A stretch of DNA of 64,000 nucleotides from Chitinophaga polysaccharea. GTDB taxonomy: Bacteria > Bacteroidota > Bacteroidia > Chitinophagales > Chitinophagaceae. Made by a program: the position numbers and the translations under genes. The stretch is taken from contig NZ_CABFVU010000002.1 in NCBI RefSeq assembly GCF_902150045.1, forward strand, positions 422,001-486,000, read 5' to 3'. How positions within the stretch are numbered: the first letter of the stretch is position 1; each line of letters begins with the position of its first letter. The notes beneath the pieces are model-generated. The model was not told the origin of the DNA. It saw only the letters and a program-made list of their open reading frames with translations, and did not search any database. Shown here piece after piece: positions 42,764-51,407 of this stretch.

Positions 42764-43324
42764 TCAGCTGTTAAAAATAAAATTATGTTGAATGTTTGCC
42801 AGTGTGGGGAGGATCAGGTCCTTTTCGGAAACGATGGCATCATCCAGGTTAATGCCCCAATCAATACCAAGAGAGGGGTCGTTATAAATAATTCCTCCCT
42901 CGCTGCCTTTATGGTAGAAGTTATCGCATTTGTACATAACTTCTGCTGTTTGGCTGATCACCGCATAACCATGTGCAAACCCTTTAGGTACCAGCAGTTG
43001 TAATTTATTGCTGGCGCTGAGTTCTATCGCAAAGGATTTACCATAGGTAGGAGATCCCTTACGGATATCTACAACGGCATCGATAATACTTCCTTCCAGT
43101 ACCCTTACCAGTTTGGTTTGTGCATAAGGCTCCAGCTGATAATGAAGCCCACGGAGTACCCCGTAGGTAGAGCGGGCCTGGTTGTCCTGTACAAATTTGT
43201 ACTCAATACCTTCGGCGCTGAAGGTATTGGCATTGTAACTTTCAAAAAAATAACCACGGTGATCGCCAAAAACTTTGGGCTCGTAAATTAACAGGTCGGG
43301 TATCCCGGTTTGTTGAAAAGGCAT
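42764..43324 (-). CDS. rfbC: dTDP-4-dehydrorhamnose 3,5-epimerase
   Basis: A 186-residue cupin-fold epimerase. The block VLRGLHYQLEPYAQTKLVRV holds the catalytic His, and FAHGYAVISQTAEVMYKCDN the active-site segment. The family usually has 180-190 residues. It converts dTDP-4-keto-6-deoxyglucose to dTDP-4-keto-rhamnose. Flanked by rfbD (9 bp) and rfbB (55 bp), all minus strand. Confidence 0.96.
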   Translation of the reverse strand: MPFQQTGIPDLLIYEPKVFGDHRGYFFESYNANTFSAEGIEYKFVQDNQARSTYGVLRGLHYQLEPYAQTKLVRVLEGSIIDAVVDIRKGSPTYGKSFAIELSASNKLQLLVPKGFAHGYAVISQTAEVMYKCDNFYHKGSEGGIIYNDPSLGIDWGINLDDAIVSEKDLILPTLANIQHNFIFNS

Positions 43325-43379
43325 GTGTAATAGCTATAAAAGCAATGGGCAGTTAGTTTTTAGGCTAACTGCGGCATCA

Positions 43380-44435
43380 CTATCTTTTTTGATATTGTTC
43401 GTTATAGTATTGCTGGTAATTTCCGCTGGTAACATTGTTGAGCCAGGCTTCATTTTCCAGGTACCAGTCTACTGTTTTTTCCAGCCCCTCTTCAAACTGG
43501 AGAGAAGGCTCCCAGCCCAGTTCTTTATTGAGCTTGGTAGCATCAATAGCATAACGGAGATCGTGTCCTGCCCTGTCTTTTACAAAAGTGATCAGCTGTG
43601 CAGAGGTGCCTTCAGGCCGCCCCAGTTTTTTATCCATGATCTTGCACAGTAATTGAATCAGGTCAATATTTTTCCATTCGTTGAATCCGCCTACATTATA
43701 GGTTTCACCTATTTTCCCGTGATGGAAAATAGTATCGATTGCGCGGGCATGGTCATTTACAAACAACCAGTCGCGAATATTTTCACCTTTTCCATAAACC
43801 GGCACCGGCTTATTATTTTTGATATTGTGAATAGCCAGCGGGATCAGCTTTTCGGGGAAATGGTGAGATCCATAGTTATTGGAGCAATTGGAAATAACAG
43901 CCGGCAAATGATAAGTGTGATAATAAGCCATTACAAAATGATCCGAGCTGGCTTTTGAAGCGGAATAGGGCGAACGCGGGTCATAGGCGGTAGTTTCAAG
44001 GAAAAATCCTTCATCGCCCAGTGATCCGTACACTTCATCGGTAGACACATGATAGAACAGTTTTCCGCTCATGTTATCTTTCCAGTGTTTCCGCGCATTG
44101 TTCAGCAATACTGCAGTGCCGAGCACATTTGTCTTAATAAATGCCAGCGGATCCATGATGGAGCGGTCCACATGGCTTTCTGCGGCGAGGTGAATCACCC
44201 CATCAAACTGATACCTGGCGAAAAGCTCATCAATGAACGCTTCATCTGTGATATCACCTTTTTCAAAAATGTAATTCGGTTTATCTTTTACATCCACCAG
44301 ATTTTCCAGGTTACCAGCGTAGGTGAGAGCATCAAGATTTACAATCTGATAATCAGGATATTTATTGACAAATAACCGTACTACATGAGAGCCAATAAAC
44401 CCGGCGCCGCCAGTAATTAATAATGTCCGCTTCAT
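43380..44435 (-). CDS. rfbB: dTDP-glucose 4,6-dehydratase
   Basis: A 351-residue extended SDR enzyme: TLLITGGAGFIGSHVVRLF (NAD-binding), AAESHVDRSIMDP, YHVSTDEVYGSLGDEGFF and the YSASKASSDHFV catalytic Tyr-Lys. These are diagnostic of RmlB. It makes dTDP-4-keto-6-deoxy-D-glucose. rfbA (glucose-1-phosphate thymidylyltransferase) is not in this operon. It lies 14 bp after the UXS gene, so likely cotranscribed. Confidence 0.96.
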   Translation of the reverse strand: MKRTLLITGGAGFIGSHVVRLFVNKYPDYQIVNLDALTYAGNLENLVDVKDKPNYIFEKGDITDEAFIDELFARYQFDGVIHLAAESHVDRSIMDPLAFIKTNVLGTAVLLNNARKHWKDNMSGKLFYHVSTDEVYGSLGDEGFFLETTAYDPRSPYSASKASSDHFVMAYYHTYHLPAVISNCSNNYGSHHFPEKLIPLAIHNIKNNKPVPVYGKGENIRDWLFVNDHARAIDTIFHHGKIGETYNVGGFNEWKNIDLIQLLCKIMDKKLGRPEGTSAQLITFVKDRAGHDLRYAIDATKLNKELGWEPSLQFEEGLEKTVDWYLENEAWLNNVTSGNYQQYYNEQYQKR

Positions 44436-44449
44436 TCCAGAGAAAAATT

Positions 44450-45394
44450 TTATTTTAATAAGGCCTCTTTAAAATATTCGTAGGTAATTTTTAACCCTTC
44501 CTGCCTGCCTACTTTGGGCTCCCAGCCTAACAGGGTGCGGGCCTTGGTAATGTCCGGCTGCCGTTGTTTGGGATCATCTTTGGGTAATGGATGATAAACA
44601 ATTTTTTGTTTGGAACCTGTTAATGCAATGATCTCTTCTGCAAACTGGTTCAGGGTAATTTCCTGTGGGTTACCGATATTAACCGGCAGATGGTAGTCGC
44701 TTAACAGTAAGCGGTAAATACCTTCCACCAGGTCGTCTACATAGCAGAATGAACGGGTTTGGCTACCGTCGCCAAATACGGTCAGGTCCTGTCCATTCAG
44801 TGCCTGGCTCATAAATGCAGGCAATGCACGTCCGTCATTAAGCCGCATACGGGGACCGTAAGTATTGAAGATACGAATGATACGCGTTTCAACACCATGG
44901 AAATTATGATAGGCCATTGTAATGGATTCCAGGAATCTTTTGGCTTCATCATATACTCCTCTCGGGCCAACGGGGTTTACATTTCCCCAGTATTCTTCAG
45001 GTTGTGGATGCACATTCGGATCTCCGTACACCTCGGATGTAGATGCTACAAGGATACGCGCTTTTTTTTCCTTTGCCAGTCCCAATAGGTTATGCGTGCC
45101 CAGTGATCCTACCTTCAGCGTCTGGATAGGCATCTTCAGGTAGTCGATCGGACTAGCCGGGGATGCAAAGTTCAATATGTAATCAAGTTTGCCGGGAACA
45201 TGCACAAACTTGGTGACATCGTGATGATAGTATTCAAATTCCGGCAACGGAAAAAGGTGTTCAATATTTTTGATATTGCCGGTAAGAAGGTTATCCATGC
45301 CAATTACATGAAATCCTTCCTTTATGAACCGGTCGCAAAGGTGAGACCCCAGAAATCCGGCAGCACCTGCAATGAGTATTCTTTTCTTTTCCAT
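44450..45394 (-). CDS. UDP-glucuronate decarboxylase (UXS type)
   Basis: A 314-residue extended [43 protein letters not shown], then [37 protein letters not shown] and [20 protein letters not shown]. This set fits UDP-xylose synthases, which turn UDP-glucuronate into UDP-xylose. The preceding gene, ugd, makes UDP-glucuronate, so the two steps are consecutive (20 bp apart). The product would supply xylose for surface glycans. Confidence 0.93.
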   Translation of the reverse strand: MEKKRILIAGAAGFLGSHLCDRFIKEGFHVIGMDNLLTGNIKNIEHLFPLPEFEYYHHDVTKFVHVPGKLDYILNFASPASPIDYLKMPIQTLKVGSLGTHNLLGLAKEKKARILVASTSEVYGDPNVHPQPEEYWGNVNPVGPRGVYDEAKRFLESITMAYHNFHGVETRIIRIFNTYGPRMRLNDGRALPAFMSQALNGQDLTVFGDGSQTRSFCYVDDLVEGIYRLLLSDYHLPVNIGNPQEITLNQFAEEIIALTGSKQKIVYHPLPKDDPKQRQPDITKARTLLGWEPKVGRQEGLKITYEYFKEALLK

Positions 45395-45414
45395 ATGTCA
45401 GGTATAAATAATAG

Positions 45415-46728
45415 TTACAAAGTAGCCGGTATGCGTCCTACACTTTCATAATGATAGCCGAGTTCTTTCATACGGGACACCTCAAAAAGGTTTCTGCCAT
45501 CAAAAATAGCCTGGTTATTAAGACTGGCTGATATCTTATTGAAGTCGGGAGTTCTGAACACACTCCACTCAGTTGCAATGATCAGGGCATCTGCATTTTC
45601 CAGGCAAGTGTATTGATGATCTGCATATTTAATCTTATCCCCAAGTACCTGTTTTACGTTTGCCATAGCTTCAGGATCAAAAACGCTTACAGTGGCTCCT
45701 TCAGCGAGTAAGGCATCAATGATATACAATGCTGGTGCCTCCCTGATATCATCTGTATTAGGTTTGAAGGCAAGCCCCCACAAAGCAAAGTGTTTGCCCT
45801 TCAGATCGTTTTTAAAGAAATTTTTTATTTTAGGAAGAAGGAATAACTTCTGATTTTCATTTACATCCATTACGGCATTCAGGATCTTAAATTCATACTG
45901 GGCATCCTCTGATGATTTTACCAGCGCCTGTACATCTTTAGGAAAGCAACTGCCTCCGTAACCGATGCCAGGGAAAAGGAAACGCTTACCAATACGATCG
46001 TCGCTACCAATGCCTCTGCGTACCATATCCACATCAGCACCTAGTTTCTCGCATAGCACCGCAATTTCGTTCATGAAGGAAATCTTTGTAGCCAGGAAGG
46101 AGTTGGCGGCATATTTGGTAAGCTCTGCAGATTTCTCATCCATAAACAGAATGGGATTTCCCTGTCTCACAAAAGGAGCATATAGCTCACCCATTACTTT
46201 TCTCGCTCTTTCGGACATTGTACCGATCACCACCCTGTCTGGTTTCATGAAATCATCTACTGCTACACCTTCCCGCAAAAATTCAGGGTTGGAAACCACG
46301 TCAAACGGAGTTTTGCAATTTTGAGCGATGGCAGCAGTTACTTTTTCGGCTGTACCTACTGGTACAGTGCTTTTATCAACAATTACCTTGTAATCTGTCA
46401 TGATCTTACCCAGATGCTCTGCTACATTTAACACGAAGGAAAGGTCAGCTGCGCCATCCGCCCCTGGTGGTGTGGGTAGTGCCAGGAAAATCACTTCAGC
46501 ATCTTTAATGCCCTCTTCCAGGCTGGTGGTAAAGAATAAACGCTCTTCCTTTAAGTTCCGCTCAAATAATTTTTCAAGCCCAGGCTCGTAAATGGTGATC
46601 TGGCCTGAAGAAAGCTTTTTTACTTTGTTGGCGTCAATGTCTACGCAGGTGACATCATTTCCTGTTTCGGCAAAACAGGTACCGGTCACGAGACCTACAT
46701 AACCGGTTCCTACTACTGTAATCTTCAT
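45415..46728 (-). CDS. ugd: UDP-glucose 6-dehydrogenase
   Basis: A 437-residue protein with the UDP-glucose/GDP-mannose dehydrogenase layout: N-terminal NAD domain (ITVVGTGYVGLVTGTCFAET), central helix, and the catalytic Cys block FPGIGYGGSCFPKDVQALVK. The C-terminal UDP-binding domain includes ALWGLAFKPNTDDIREAPAL. It oxidises UDP-glucose to UDP-glucuronate. Its start overlaps the end of the DegT gene by 4 bp, giving translational coupling, and the UXS gene follows. Confidence 0.95.
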   Translation of the reverse strand: MKITVVGTGYVGLVTGTCFAETGNDVTCVDIDANKVKKLSSGQITIYEPGLEKLFERNLKEERLFFTTSLEEGIKDAEVIFLALPTPPGADGAADLSFVLNVAEHLGKIMTDYKVIVDKSTVPVGTAEKVTAAIAQNCKTPFDVVSNPEFLREGVAVDDFMKPDRVVIGTMSERARKVMGELYAPFVRQGNPILFMDEKSAELTKYAANSFLATKISFMNEIAVLCEKLGADVDMVRRGIGSDDRIGKRFLFPGIGYGGSCFPKDVQALVKSSEDAQYEFKILNAVMDVNENQKLFLLPKIKNFFKNDLKGKHFALWGLAFKPNTDDIREAPALYIIDALLAEGATVSVFDPEAMANVKQVLGDKIKYADHQYTCLENADALIIATEWSVFRTPDFNKISASLNNQAIFDGRNLFEVSRMKELGYHYESVGRIPATL

Positions 46729-47864
46729 GTGGGGAGATTGTTTAAAAATGATTTAACTGACTGGATAATATATTCCAGCTGATCGGGATCCATTTCAGTG
46801 TGTATTGGCAAGGAAATCACCTTGGTGGTGAGATTATCGGTTACGGGGAGATCAAAAGCTGCGCCGCCGAAGTGCTCGAACATTTTTTGGCGGTGAGCAG
46901 GAACAGGATAGTAGATCATCGCAGGAACTTCTTTTTCTGCCAGGTATTTTTGCAGTTCATTCCTGTCGGCGCCATTCAGCTGCAGAGTGTATTGATGAAA
47001 TACATGGTAACTGTAAGGGGCGCGGTAAGGTGTTGTTATCTGTGGAATATCTGCAAATGCAGCATCATAAGCGTCTGCTACTGCACGACGCGCTGTAATA
47101 TATTCATCCAGCAAAGGAAGTTTGATGCGTAATACAGCAGCCTGTACGGAATCGAGACGGGAATTACAACCTACCACATCATGATAATAACGTGCAGACT
47201 GGCCATGATTGGCCACCATGCGGATCTTTGCCGCCAGGTCGTCGTCGTTGGTGAAAATAGCACCGCCATCTCCGTAACAACCCAGGTTCTTGGACGGGAA
47301 GAAAGAAGTACAGCCAATATGCCCGATGGTACCGGCCTTTTTCTTTGTGCCGTCGGCAAAAGTATAATCAGCACCTATCGCCTGCGCATTATCTTCAATC
47401 ACATACAGTTTGTGTTTTGCTGCCAATGCCATCAGCGGCTTCATATCCGTTACATGACCATATAAATGTACCGGCACAATGGCTTTGGTTTTGGGTGTAA
47501 TTGCCTTTTCTACAGCCGCTATATCTACACAATATGTTTTAGGGTCCACATCCACAAAAACAGGTTTCAGCTGCAGCAGGGCTATTACTTCAGCCGTAGC
47601 TATAAAAGTGAAAGAGGGAGTTATTACTTCATCACCTGGTTCCAGTTCGAGCGCCATCATGGCAATTTGAAGCGCATCTGTACCATTTGCACACGGGATC
47701 ACATGTTTTACTCCCAGGTACGATTGCAGTTCGCTGCTAAACTTTTGAACCGCACCACCATTAATAAAAGCGGAACTATCCAGCACTTCGCCGATGGCTG
47801 CATCCACCTGTGATTTAATCTTTGTATACTGGCGTTTCAAGTCCACCATCTGAATAGGAACCAT
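46725..47864 (-). CDS. DegT/DnrJ/EryC1/StrS aminotransferase
   Basis: ATG 47864 starts the conserved beginning (VPIQMVDLKRQYTKIKSQVD), giving 379 residues; the longer ORF to 47900 would enter the promoter. PLP-lysine block: CTSFFPSKNLGCYGDGGAIF; further AIVPVHLYGHVTDMKPLMAL, and the C-terminal KEVPAMIYYPVPAHRQKMFE. Such enzymes aminate a keto sugar on a nucleotide sugar, for example in UDP-sugar modification. First gene of the minus-strand nucleotide-sugar operon; partner sugar not identifiable. The -7 box TAAATTTG lies at 47898-47905. Confidence 0.92.
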   Translation of the reverse strand: MVPIQMVDLKRQYTKIKSQVDAAIGEVLDSSAFINGGAVQKFSSELQSYLGVKHVIPCANGTDALQIAMMALELEPGDEVITPSFTFIATAEVIALLQLKPVFVDVDPKTYCVDIAAVEKAITPKTKAIVPVHLYGHVTDMKPLMALAAKHKLYVIEDNAQAIGADYTFADGTKKKAGTIGHIGCTSFFPSKNLGCYGDGGAIFTNDDDLAAKIRMVANHGQSARYYHDVVGCNSRLDSVQAAVLRIKLPLLDEYITARRAVADAYDAAFADIPQITTPYRAPYSYHVFHQYTLQLNGADRNELQKYLAEKEVPAMIYYPVPAHRQKMFEHFGGAAFDLPVTDNLTTKVISLPIHTEMDPDQLEYIIQSVKSFLNNLPT

Positions 47865-47897
47865 ATGATCGTATATTTTTATTTTGTTTAAAGTGTG

Positions 47898-47905
47898 CAA
47901 ATTTA
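47898..47905 (-). promoter_or_regulatory. -7 box for the nucleotide-sugar operon
   Basis: TAAATTTG on the minus strand, an exact TAnnTTTG match, about 34 bp upstream of the aminotransferase ATG at 47864. Confidence 0.55.
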
Positions 47906-47929
47906 CAAATTTTGGGATTGGATGGGGAT

Positions 47930-47937
47930 TATCTTTG
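47930..47937 (+). promoter_or_regulatory. -7 box for waaA
   Basis: TATCTTTG, an exact TAnnTTTG match, 36 bp upstream of the waaA ATG. It faces away from the minus-strand box at 47898, so the two genes share a 109-bp divergent promoter region. Confidence 0.6.
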
Positions 47938-47973
47938 CATTCAGCTGAAAATTAAGTAAAAGTACGCAGGAGA

Positions 47974-49236
47974 ATGATAGCAAAAGGAATTTATAATGCC
48001 GGGCTTCAATTATATAAAGCGGGGGTACACCTGGCTGCATTTGCAGGGAAAGCCAAAGCCAGCCGCTGGCTGGAAGGCCGGCAGAACTGGCGGTTGCGCA
48101 TGCAACAGGATGGTATTGGCACTCACCCGGTGATATGGATCCATGCTGCCTCACTGGGCGAATTTGAACAGGGAAGACCCGTACTGGAAGCTATTCGTAC
48201 TACCTGGCCCTCGTATAAAATCCTGTTAACTTTTTTTTCGCCCTCCGGATACGAGGTACGGAAAGATTACAAGGGCGCCGATTATGTGTATTACCTGCCC
48301 CTGGATACCAGCCGAAATGCCCGCGATTTCCTGGATATTATTCAGCCCACCCTGGCTATCTTCATAAAATATGAATTCTGGTATCACTATCTTACCGCCC
48401 TCTATCAGCGGAATATTCCAACATTGCTGGTATCAGGTATTTTCCGCCCCGACCAGGTATTTTTTAAGGGATACGGAAATATGTTCCGGCGCCTCCTGCG
48501 GCAGCTCACACACATCTTTGTACAGAATGATGCCTCGCTGGAACTGCTCCGCGGAATAGGGCTTCAAAACTGCAGTGTTAGTGGTGATACCCGCTTCGAC
48601 CGGGTAGCTGCATTACTGAATGAACACCGGGAATTGCCTGAAATTTCCGTTTTTTCCGGAGAAAGCAGGTTGATTGTGGCGGGTAGCACCTGGCCGGCTG
48701 ATGAAAAAGTATTGAGCGACTGGTGGAAAGAAAAGGGAGAAACCGGCATAAAGCTCATCCTTGCCCCACATGAAATTCATGATAGCCACATCCAGTCGAT
48801 CCTGGCATTATTTCCGGGGGCGCAACTTTTTTCGAGGTTGAAGAATGGGGGCGGTAACGGATCTGATGTGTTGATCATAGATAATATCGGTATGCTCACT
48901 ACGCTTTACCGGTACGCTTTCATTACTTACGTAGGCGGCGGCTTCGGCAAAGATGGTATACATAATGTACTGGAACCGGCGGTTTACAGCAAGCCGGTGA
49001 TCATAGGACCCGGGTTTGCGAAGTATTTCGAAGCAGTAGAGTTGGTGTCGGCAGGCGGAGCATTGGTGGTACATAATTATAGAAACCTCCACACTTATAT
49101 GGAAAGGTTGCTGGCAGACACAACGTCTTATTCCAATGTGGCGGCCATTGCTGGGAATTATGTGGCGGCTAATAAAGGCGCCACCCAAAAAGTATTGGAT
49201 TATATTCAGGAGAAACGCTTTCTCAGCAATGAATAA
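47974..49236 (+). CDS. waaA: 3-deoxy-D-manno-octulosonic acid (Kdo) transferase
   Basis: A 420-residue membrane-associated glycosyltransferase. The hydrophobic N-terminal segment is followed by the GT30 block IHAASLGEFEQGRPVLEAIR, the middle FIKYEFWYHYLTALYQRNIP, and the C-terminal YVGGGFGKDGIHNVLEPAVY. The enzyme adds Kdo to lipid A on the inner leaflet. The final 31 bp overlap the 3' end of the convergent gene at 49206. Length is normal. Confidence 0.94.
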   Translation: MIAKGIYNAGLQLYKAGVHLAAFAGKAKASRWLEGRQNWRLRMQQDGIGTHPVIWIHAASLGEFEQGRPVLEAIRTTWPSYKILLTFFSPSGYEVRKDYKGADYVYYLPLDTSRNARDFLDIIQPTLAIFIKYEFWYHYLTALYQRNIPTLLVSGIFRPDQVFFKGYGNMFRRLLRQLTHIFVQNDASLELLRGIGLQNCSVSGDTRFDRVAALLNEHRELPEISVFSGESRLIVAGSTWPADEKVLSDWWKEKGETGIKLILAPHEIHDSHIQSILALFPGAQLFSRLKNGGGNGSDVLIIDNIGMLTTLYRYAFITYVGGGFGKDGIHNVLEPAVYSKPVIIGPGFAKYFEAVELVSAGGALVVHNYRNLHTYMERLLADTTSYSNVAAIAGNYVAANKGATQKVLDYIQEKRFLSNE

Positions 49237-50153
49237 AAGTGCTGCACCAGGTGATTGTCATCTTCCCAGCCCTGTATAATTTTTATTTCACGCTGTATCC
49301 AGTAGTCGGCCTCCCGGAGATTACCAAATTCATTAATGGTTTTAATAGAACGTTCGTACAGGTCACGGTCGCCCCTGAACAGCTCCTGGATAAACTGGTA
49401 TTTATCGTTGATGCCAATGGCCTGGCGGAGATCATTAATAGGCATTTCCCCGAGCTTTTGTGCTACCTCAACCTGTTGCTGACGTAAACGGTCGTTTAAT
49501 GATGTACCGGTACTGCCAACAAGTTCGTTGAGATCTTTTCTAAGCTCACCGTTACCGGAGGATGCTGTATCTTTTGCAGGCGGGATATCATCAAACAAGG
49601 TGGCTGCAGGCGTGGACCTGGGCTTTTCCGCTGCCGGTTGGTTTACTACCAGCGTGGGAAGAGGTTGCGCTGTTACCACCGGTTCTGGCTTAGGCGGAAC
49701 CAGGTCTGCCGCAGGAGGTATTTCCGCAGGTGATGCCGTTGGCGTTGCCGCCTGTTCGTTTGTTGAAGGGGCTTCTGCCTTTGCGGCGCGGGTGTTAATA
49801 TCTTCAGAGATTATTACAGTGTTACGGGTAGGTACATCATTTTGTTTTGCCGCACGGGCATTCACTTCTTCTGGTTCAGGGGAGGCAACAGGTGCTTCCG
49901 CCGGTTTATTTGAAGGTAATGTTGTAGTTTGCGGCGCAGCAGCTGCGGGCATTGTTACAGCCACAGGTTGCTGTGCCGGCATAATTACCGCGATATTTCC
50001 CTGGGTGGACTGTACCTGTTGCTGATGCAGCTTGTTGCGCGCATGCAGCACCTCTGCCTGGAGCAATTGCGCGTAGTACGAAATTGCTGAAAGCTCAGCC
50101 CCGGAATTTTTTAATTCCTGCAGTTTATCAATTAATGCATTAATTTTTTCCAT
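49206..50153 (-). CDS. Hypothetical protein with Pro/Ala-rich linker
   Basis: A 315-residue protein with two ordered ends and a disordered middle. Residues 1-45 are a coiled-coil-like segment (INALIDKLQELKNSGAELSA). Residues 55-205 are low complexity, rich in Pro, Ala and Thr. The conserved-looking C-terminal block (about 210-315) contains NDRLRQQQVEVAQKLGEMPI and YQFIQELFRGDRDLYERSIK. No signal peptide. Function unknown; it recurs in Bacteroidota next to waaA-like genes as far as I recall, but this was not checked. Its 3' end overlaps waaA by 31 bp. Confidence 0.75.
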   Translation of the reverse strand: MEKINALIDKLQELKNSGAELSAISYYAQLLQAEVLHARNKLHQQQVQSTQGNIAVIMPAQQPVAVTMPAAAAPQTTTLPSNKPAEAPVASPEPEEVNARAAKQNDVPTRNTVIISEDINTRAAKAEAPSTNEQAATPTASPAEIPPAADLVPPKPEPVVTAQPLPTLVVNQPAAEKPRSTPAATLFDDIPPAKDTASSGNGELRKDLNELVGSTGTSLNDRLRQQQVEVAQKLGEMPINDLRQAIGINDKYQFIQELFRGDRDLYERSIKTINEFGNLREADYWIQREIKIIQGWEDDNHLVQHFYSLLRKRFS

Positions 50154-50243
50154 GCCTTAATTGTTAACGGGTTAGTGATTGAAATTATTTTATTTTCATA
50201 AAATTAGAATATTTTAATTAATTAGTAATCAAATTAGTATAAT

Positions 50244-50813
50244 ATGTTTATTGAACCTTCTCTTGCAGGAGGGCGGAGGGGCTGGATTGAAGTTATTTGC
50301 GGCTCTATGTTTTCAGGGAAAACCGAAGAACTGATCCGCCGGCTCAAACGGGTGCGTATCGCCAATCTGAAAGTGGAAATATTCAAACCCGCGGTAGATA
50401 CCCGCTATGATGAAGGAAGCATCACTTCTCACGATGAAAATAAGATCATTTCCACCCCGATAGAAAATTCCCAACAGATATTGCTGCTTGCCCAGGAAGT
50501 AGATGTAGTGGGTATTGACGAGGCACAGTTTTTCGACGACGAGTTACCTAATGTATGCGACCAGCTGGCACTTCGTGGAGTACGTGTTATCATCGCCGGG
50601 CTGGATATGGATTATACAGGAAAACCATTTGGCCAGATGCCTTTTCTGCTGGCAAAGGCAGATTACATTACCAAGCTGCACGCCATTTGTGTAAAGTGCG
50701 GGCATATCGCCAATTATTCTTACCGCAAATCGGCATCTAAAGAAACGTTGTTATTGGGAGAGAAGGATTTGTATGAGCCGAGATGCAGGCATTGTTATTA
50801 TGAGGAGGTATAA
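50244..50813 (+). CDS. tdk: Thymidine kinase
   Basis: A 189-residue type II thymidine kinase. P-loop [18 protein letters not shown], catalytic region [17 protein letters not shown], and the lasso/zinc region with Cys pairs (ICVKCGH, RCRHCY). Length is usual. It phosphorylates thymidine to dTMP in the salvage pathway. Its last codons and stop are inside a long palindrome shared with the convergent GtrA gene. Confidence 0.96.
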   Translation: MFIEPSLAGGRRGWIEVICGSMFSGKTEELIRRLKRVRIANLKVEIFKPAVDTRYDEGSITSHDENKIISTPIENSQQILLLAQEVDVVGIDEAQFFDDELPNVCDQLALRGVRVIIAGLDMDYTGKPFGQMPFLLAKADYITKLHAICVKCGHIANYSYRKSASKETLLLGEKDLYEPRCRHCYYEEV

Positions 50814-50855
50814 AAGAAAGAGGAAGGTCGCCGACCTTCCTCTTTCTTTTATACC
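50807..50855. terminator. 49-bp perfect palindromic terminator
   Basis: Arms of 24 bp, starting GGTATAAAAGAAAGAGGAAG on each strand, with a single central C at 50831. Both stop codons (tdk TAA 50811-50813; GtrA gene TAA 50849-50851 on the minus strand) lie inside it. The left arm is purine-rich, the right arm pyrimidine-rich, giving a T-rich 3' side for transcripts from both directions. Confidence 0.85.
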
Positions 50856-51331
50856 TGTTGTTTCACCTTGAAAGTAAATTTCTTCTGGGTAAGGTAACTG
50901 AAAGTTACCACCAGCGCAGTGGTAAATATTTTACCAATGGTAGGATAGAAGTGAAGCTGGTCCACAAATATCTTCATAAATAAATAGTTCAGCAGAATAC
51001 AGATACCTACCAGCATAAAGTACCGGAACAATTGTACGCGTCCCCTTAAATTGGATTCAGAAAACACTACATATTTGCTGAGAAGGAAACCGGTAGGGAA
51101 CGTAACGGCCATTGCCATAAAAAGGGCGGCAATATGCGCGCTCATATCAATAGCGCCCAGGTGAACAATTTGCTTATGCAATACAAGGTTATAACATATT
51201 GAGTACAGTGCTATATCCAATACCGTATTGCCCCCGCCACACGCGAGGTAGCGGAAGGTTTGCCAGGGCATCACCTTGGAAAAGGGCTGGTAAAAGAATT
51301 GCAGGATCTGTAAAATGATGTTACGTAACAT
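50849..51331 (-). CDS. GtrA-family membrane protein
   Basis: ATG 51331 gives 160 residues; the longer ORF to 51397 adds an unlikely N-terminus. Four hydrophobic segments and the block FRYLACGGGNTVLDIALYSI are typical of GtrA proteins (PF04138). Family members help transfer lipid-linked sugars for O-antigen or wall modification. No GtrB-like glycosyltransferase is adjacent. Convergent with tdk. Confidence 0.87.
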   Translation of the reverse strand: MLRNIILQILQFFYQPFSKVMPWQTFRYLACGGGNTVLDIALYSICYNLVLHKQIVHLGAIDMSAHIAALFMAMAVTFPTGFLLSKYVVFSESNLRGRVQLFRYFMLVGICILLNYLFMKIFVDQLHFYPTIGKIFTTALVVTFSYLTQKKFTFKVKQQV

Positions 51332-51407
51332 AATTAAAATTGGCGCAAAGTTAGACGTTTTAGCGTTTTTTGAAAACACTTTAACGAAAGTTAACAACTG
51401 TTTGGGC

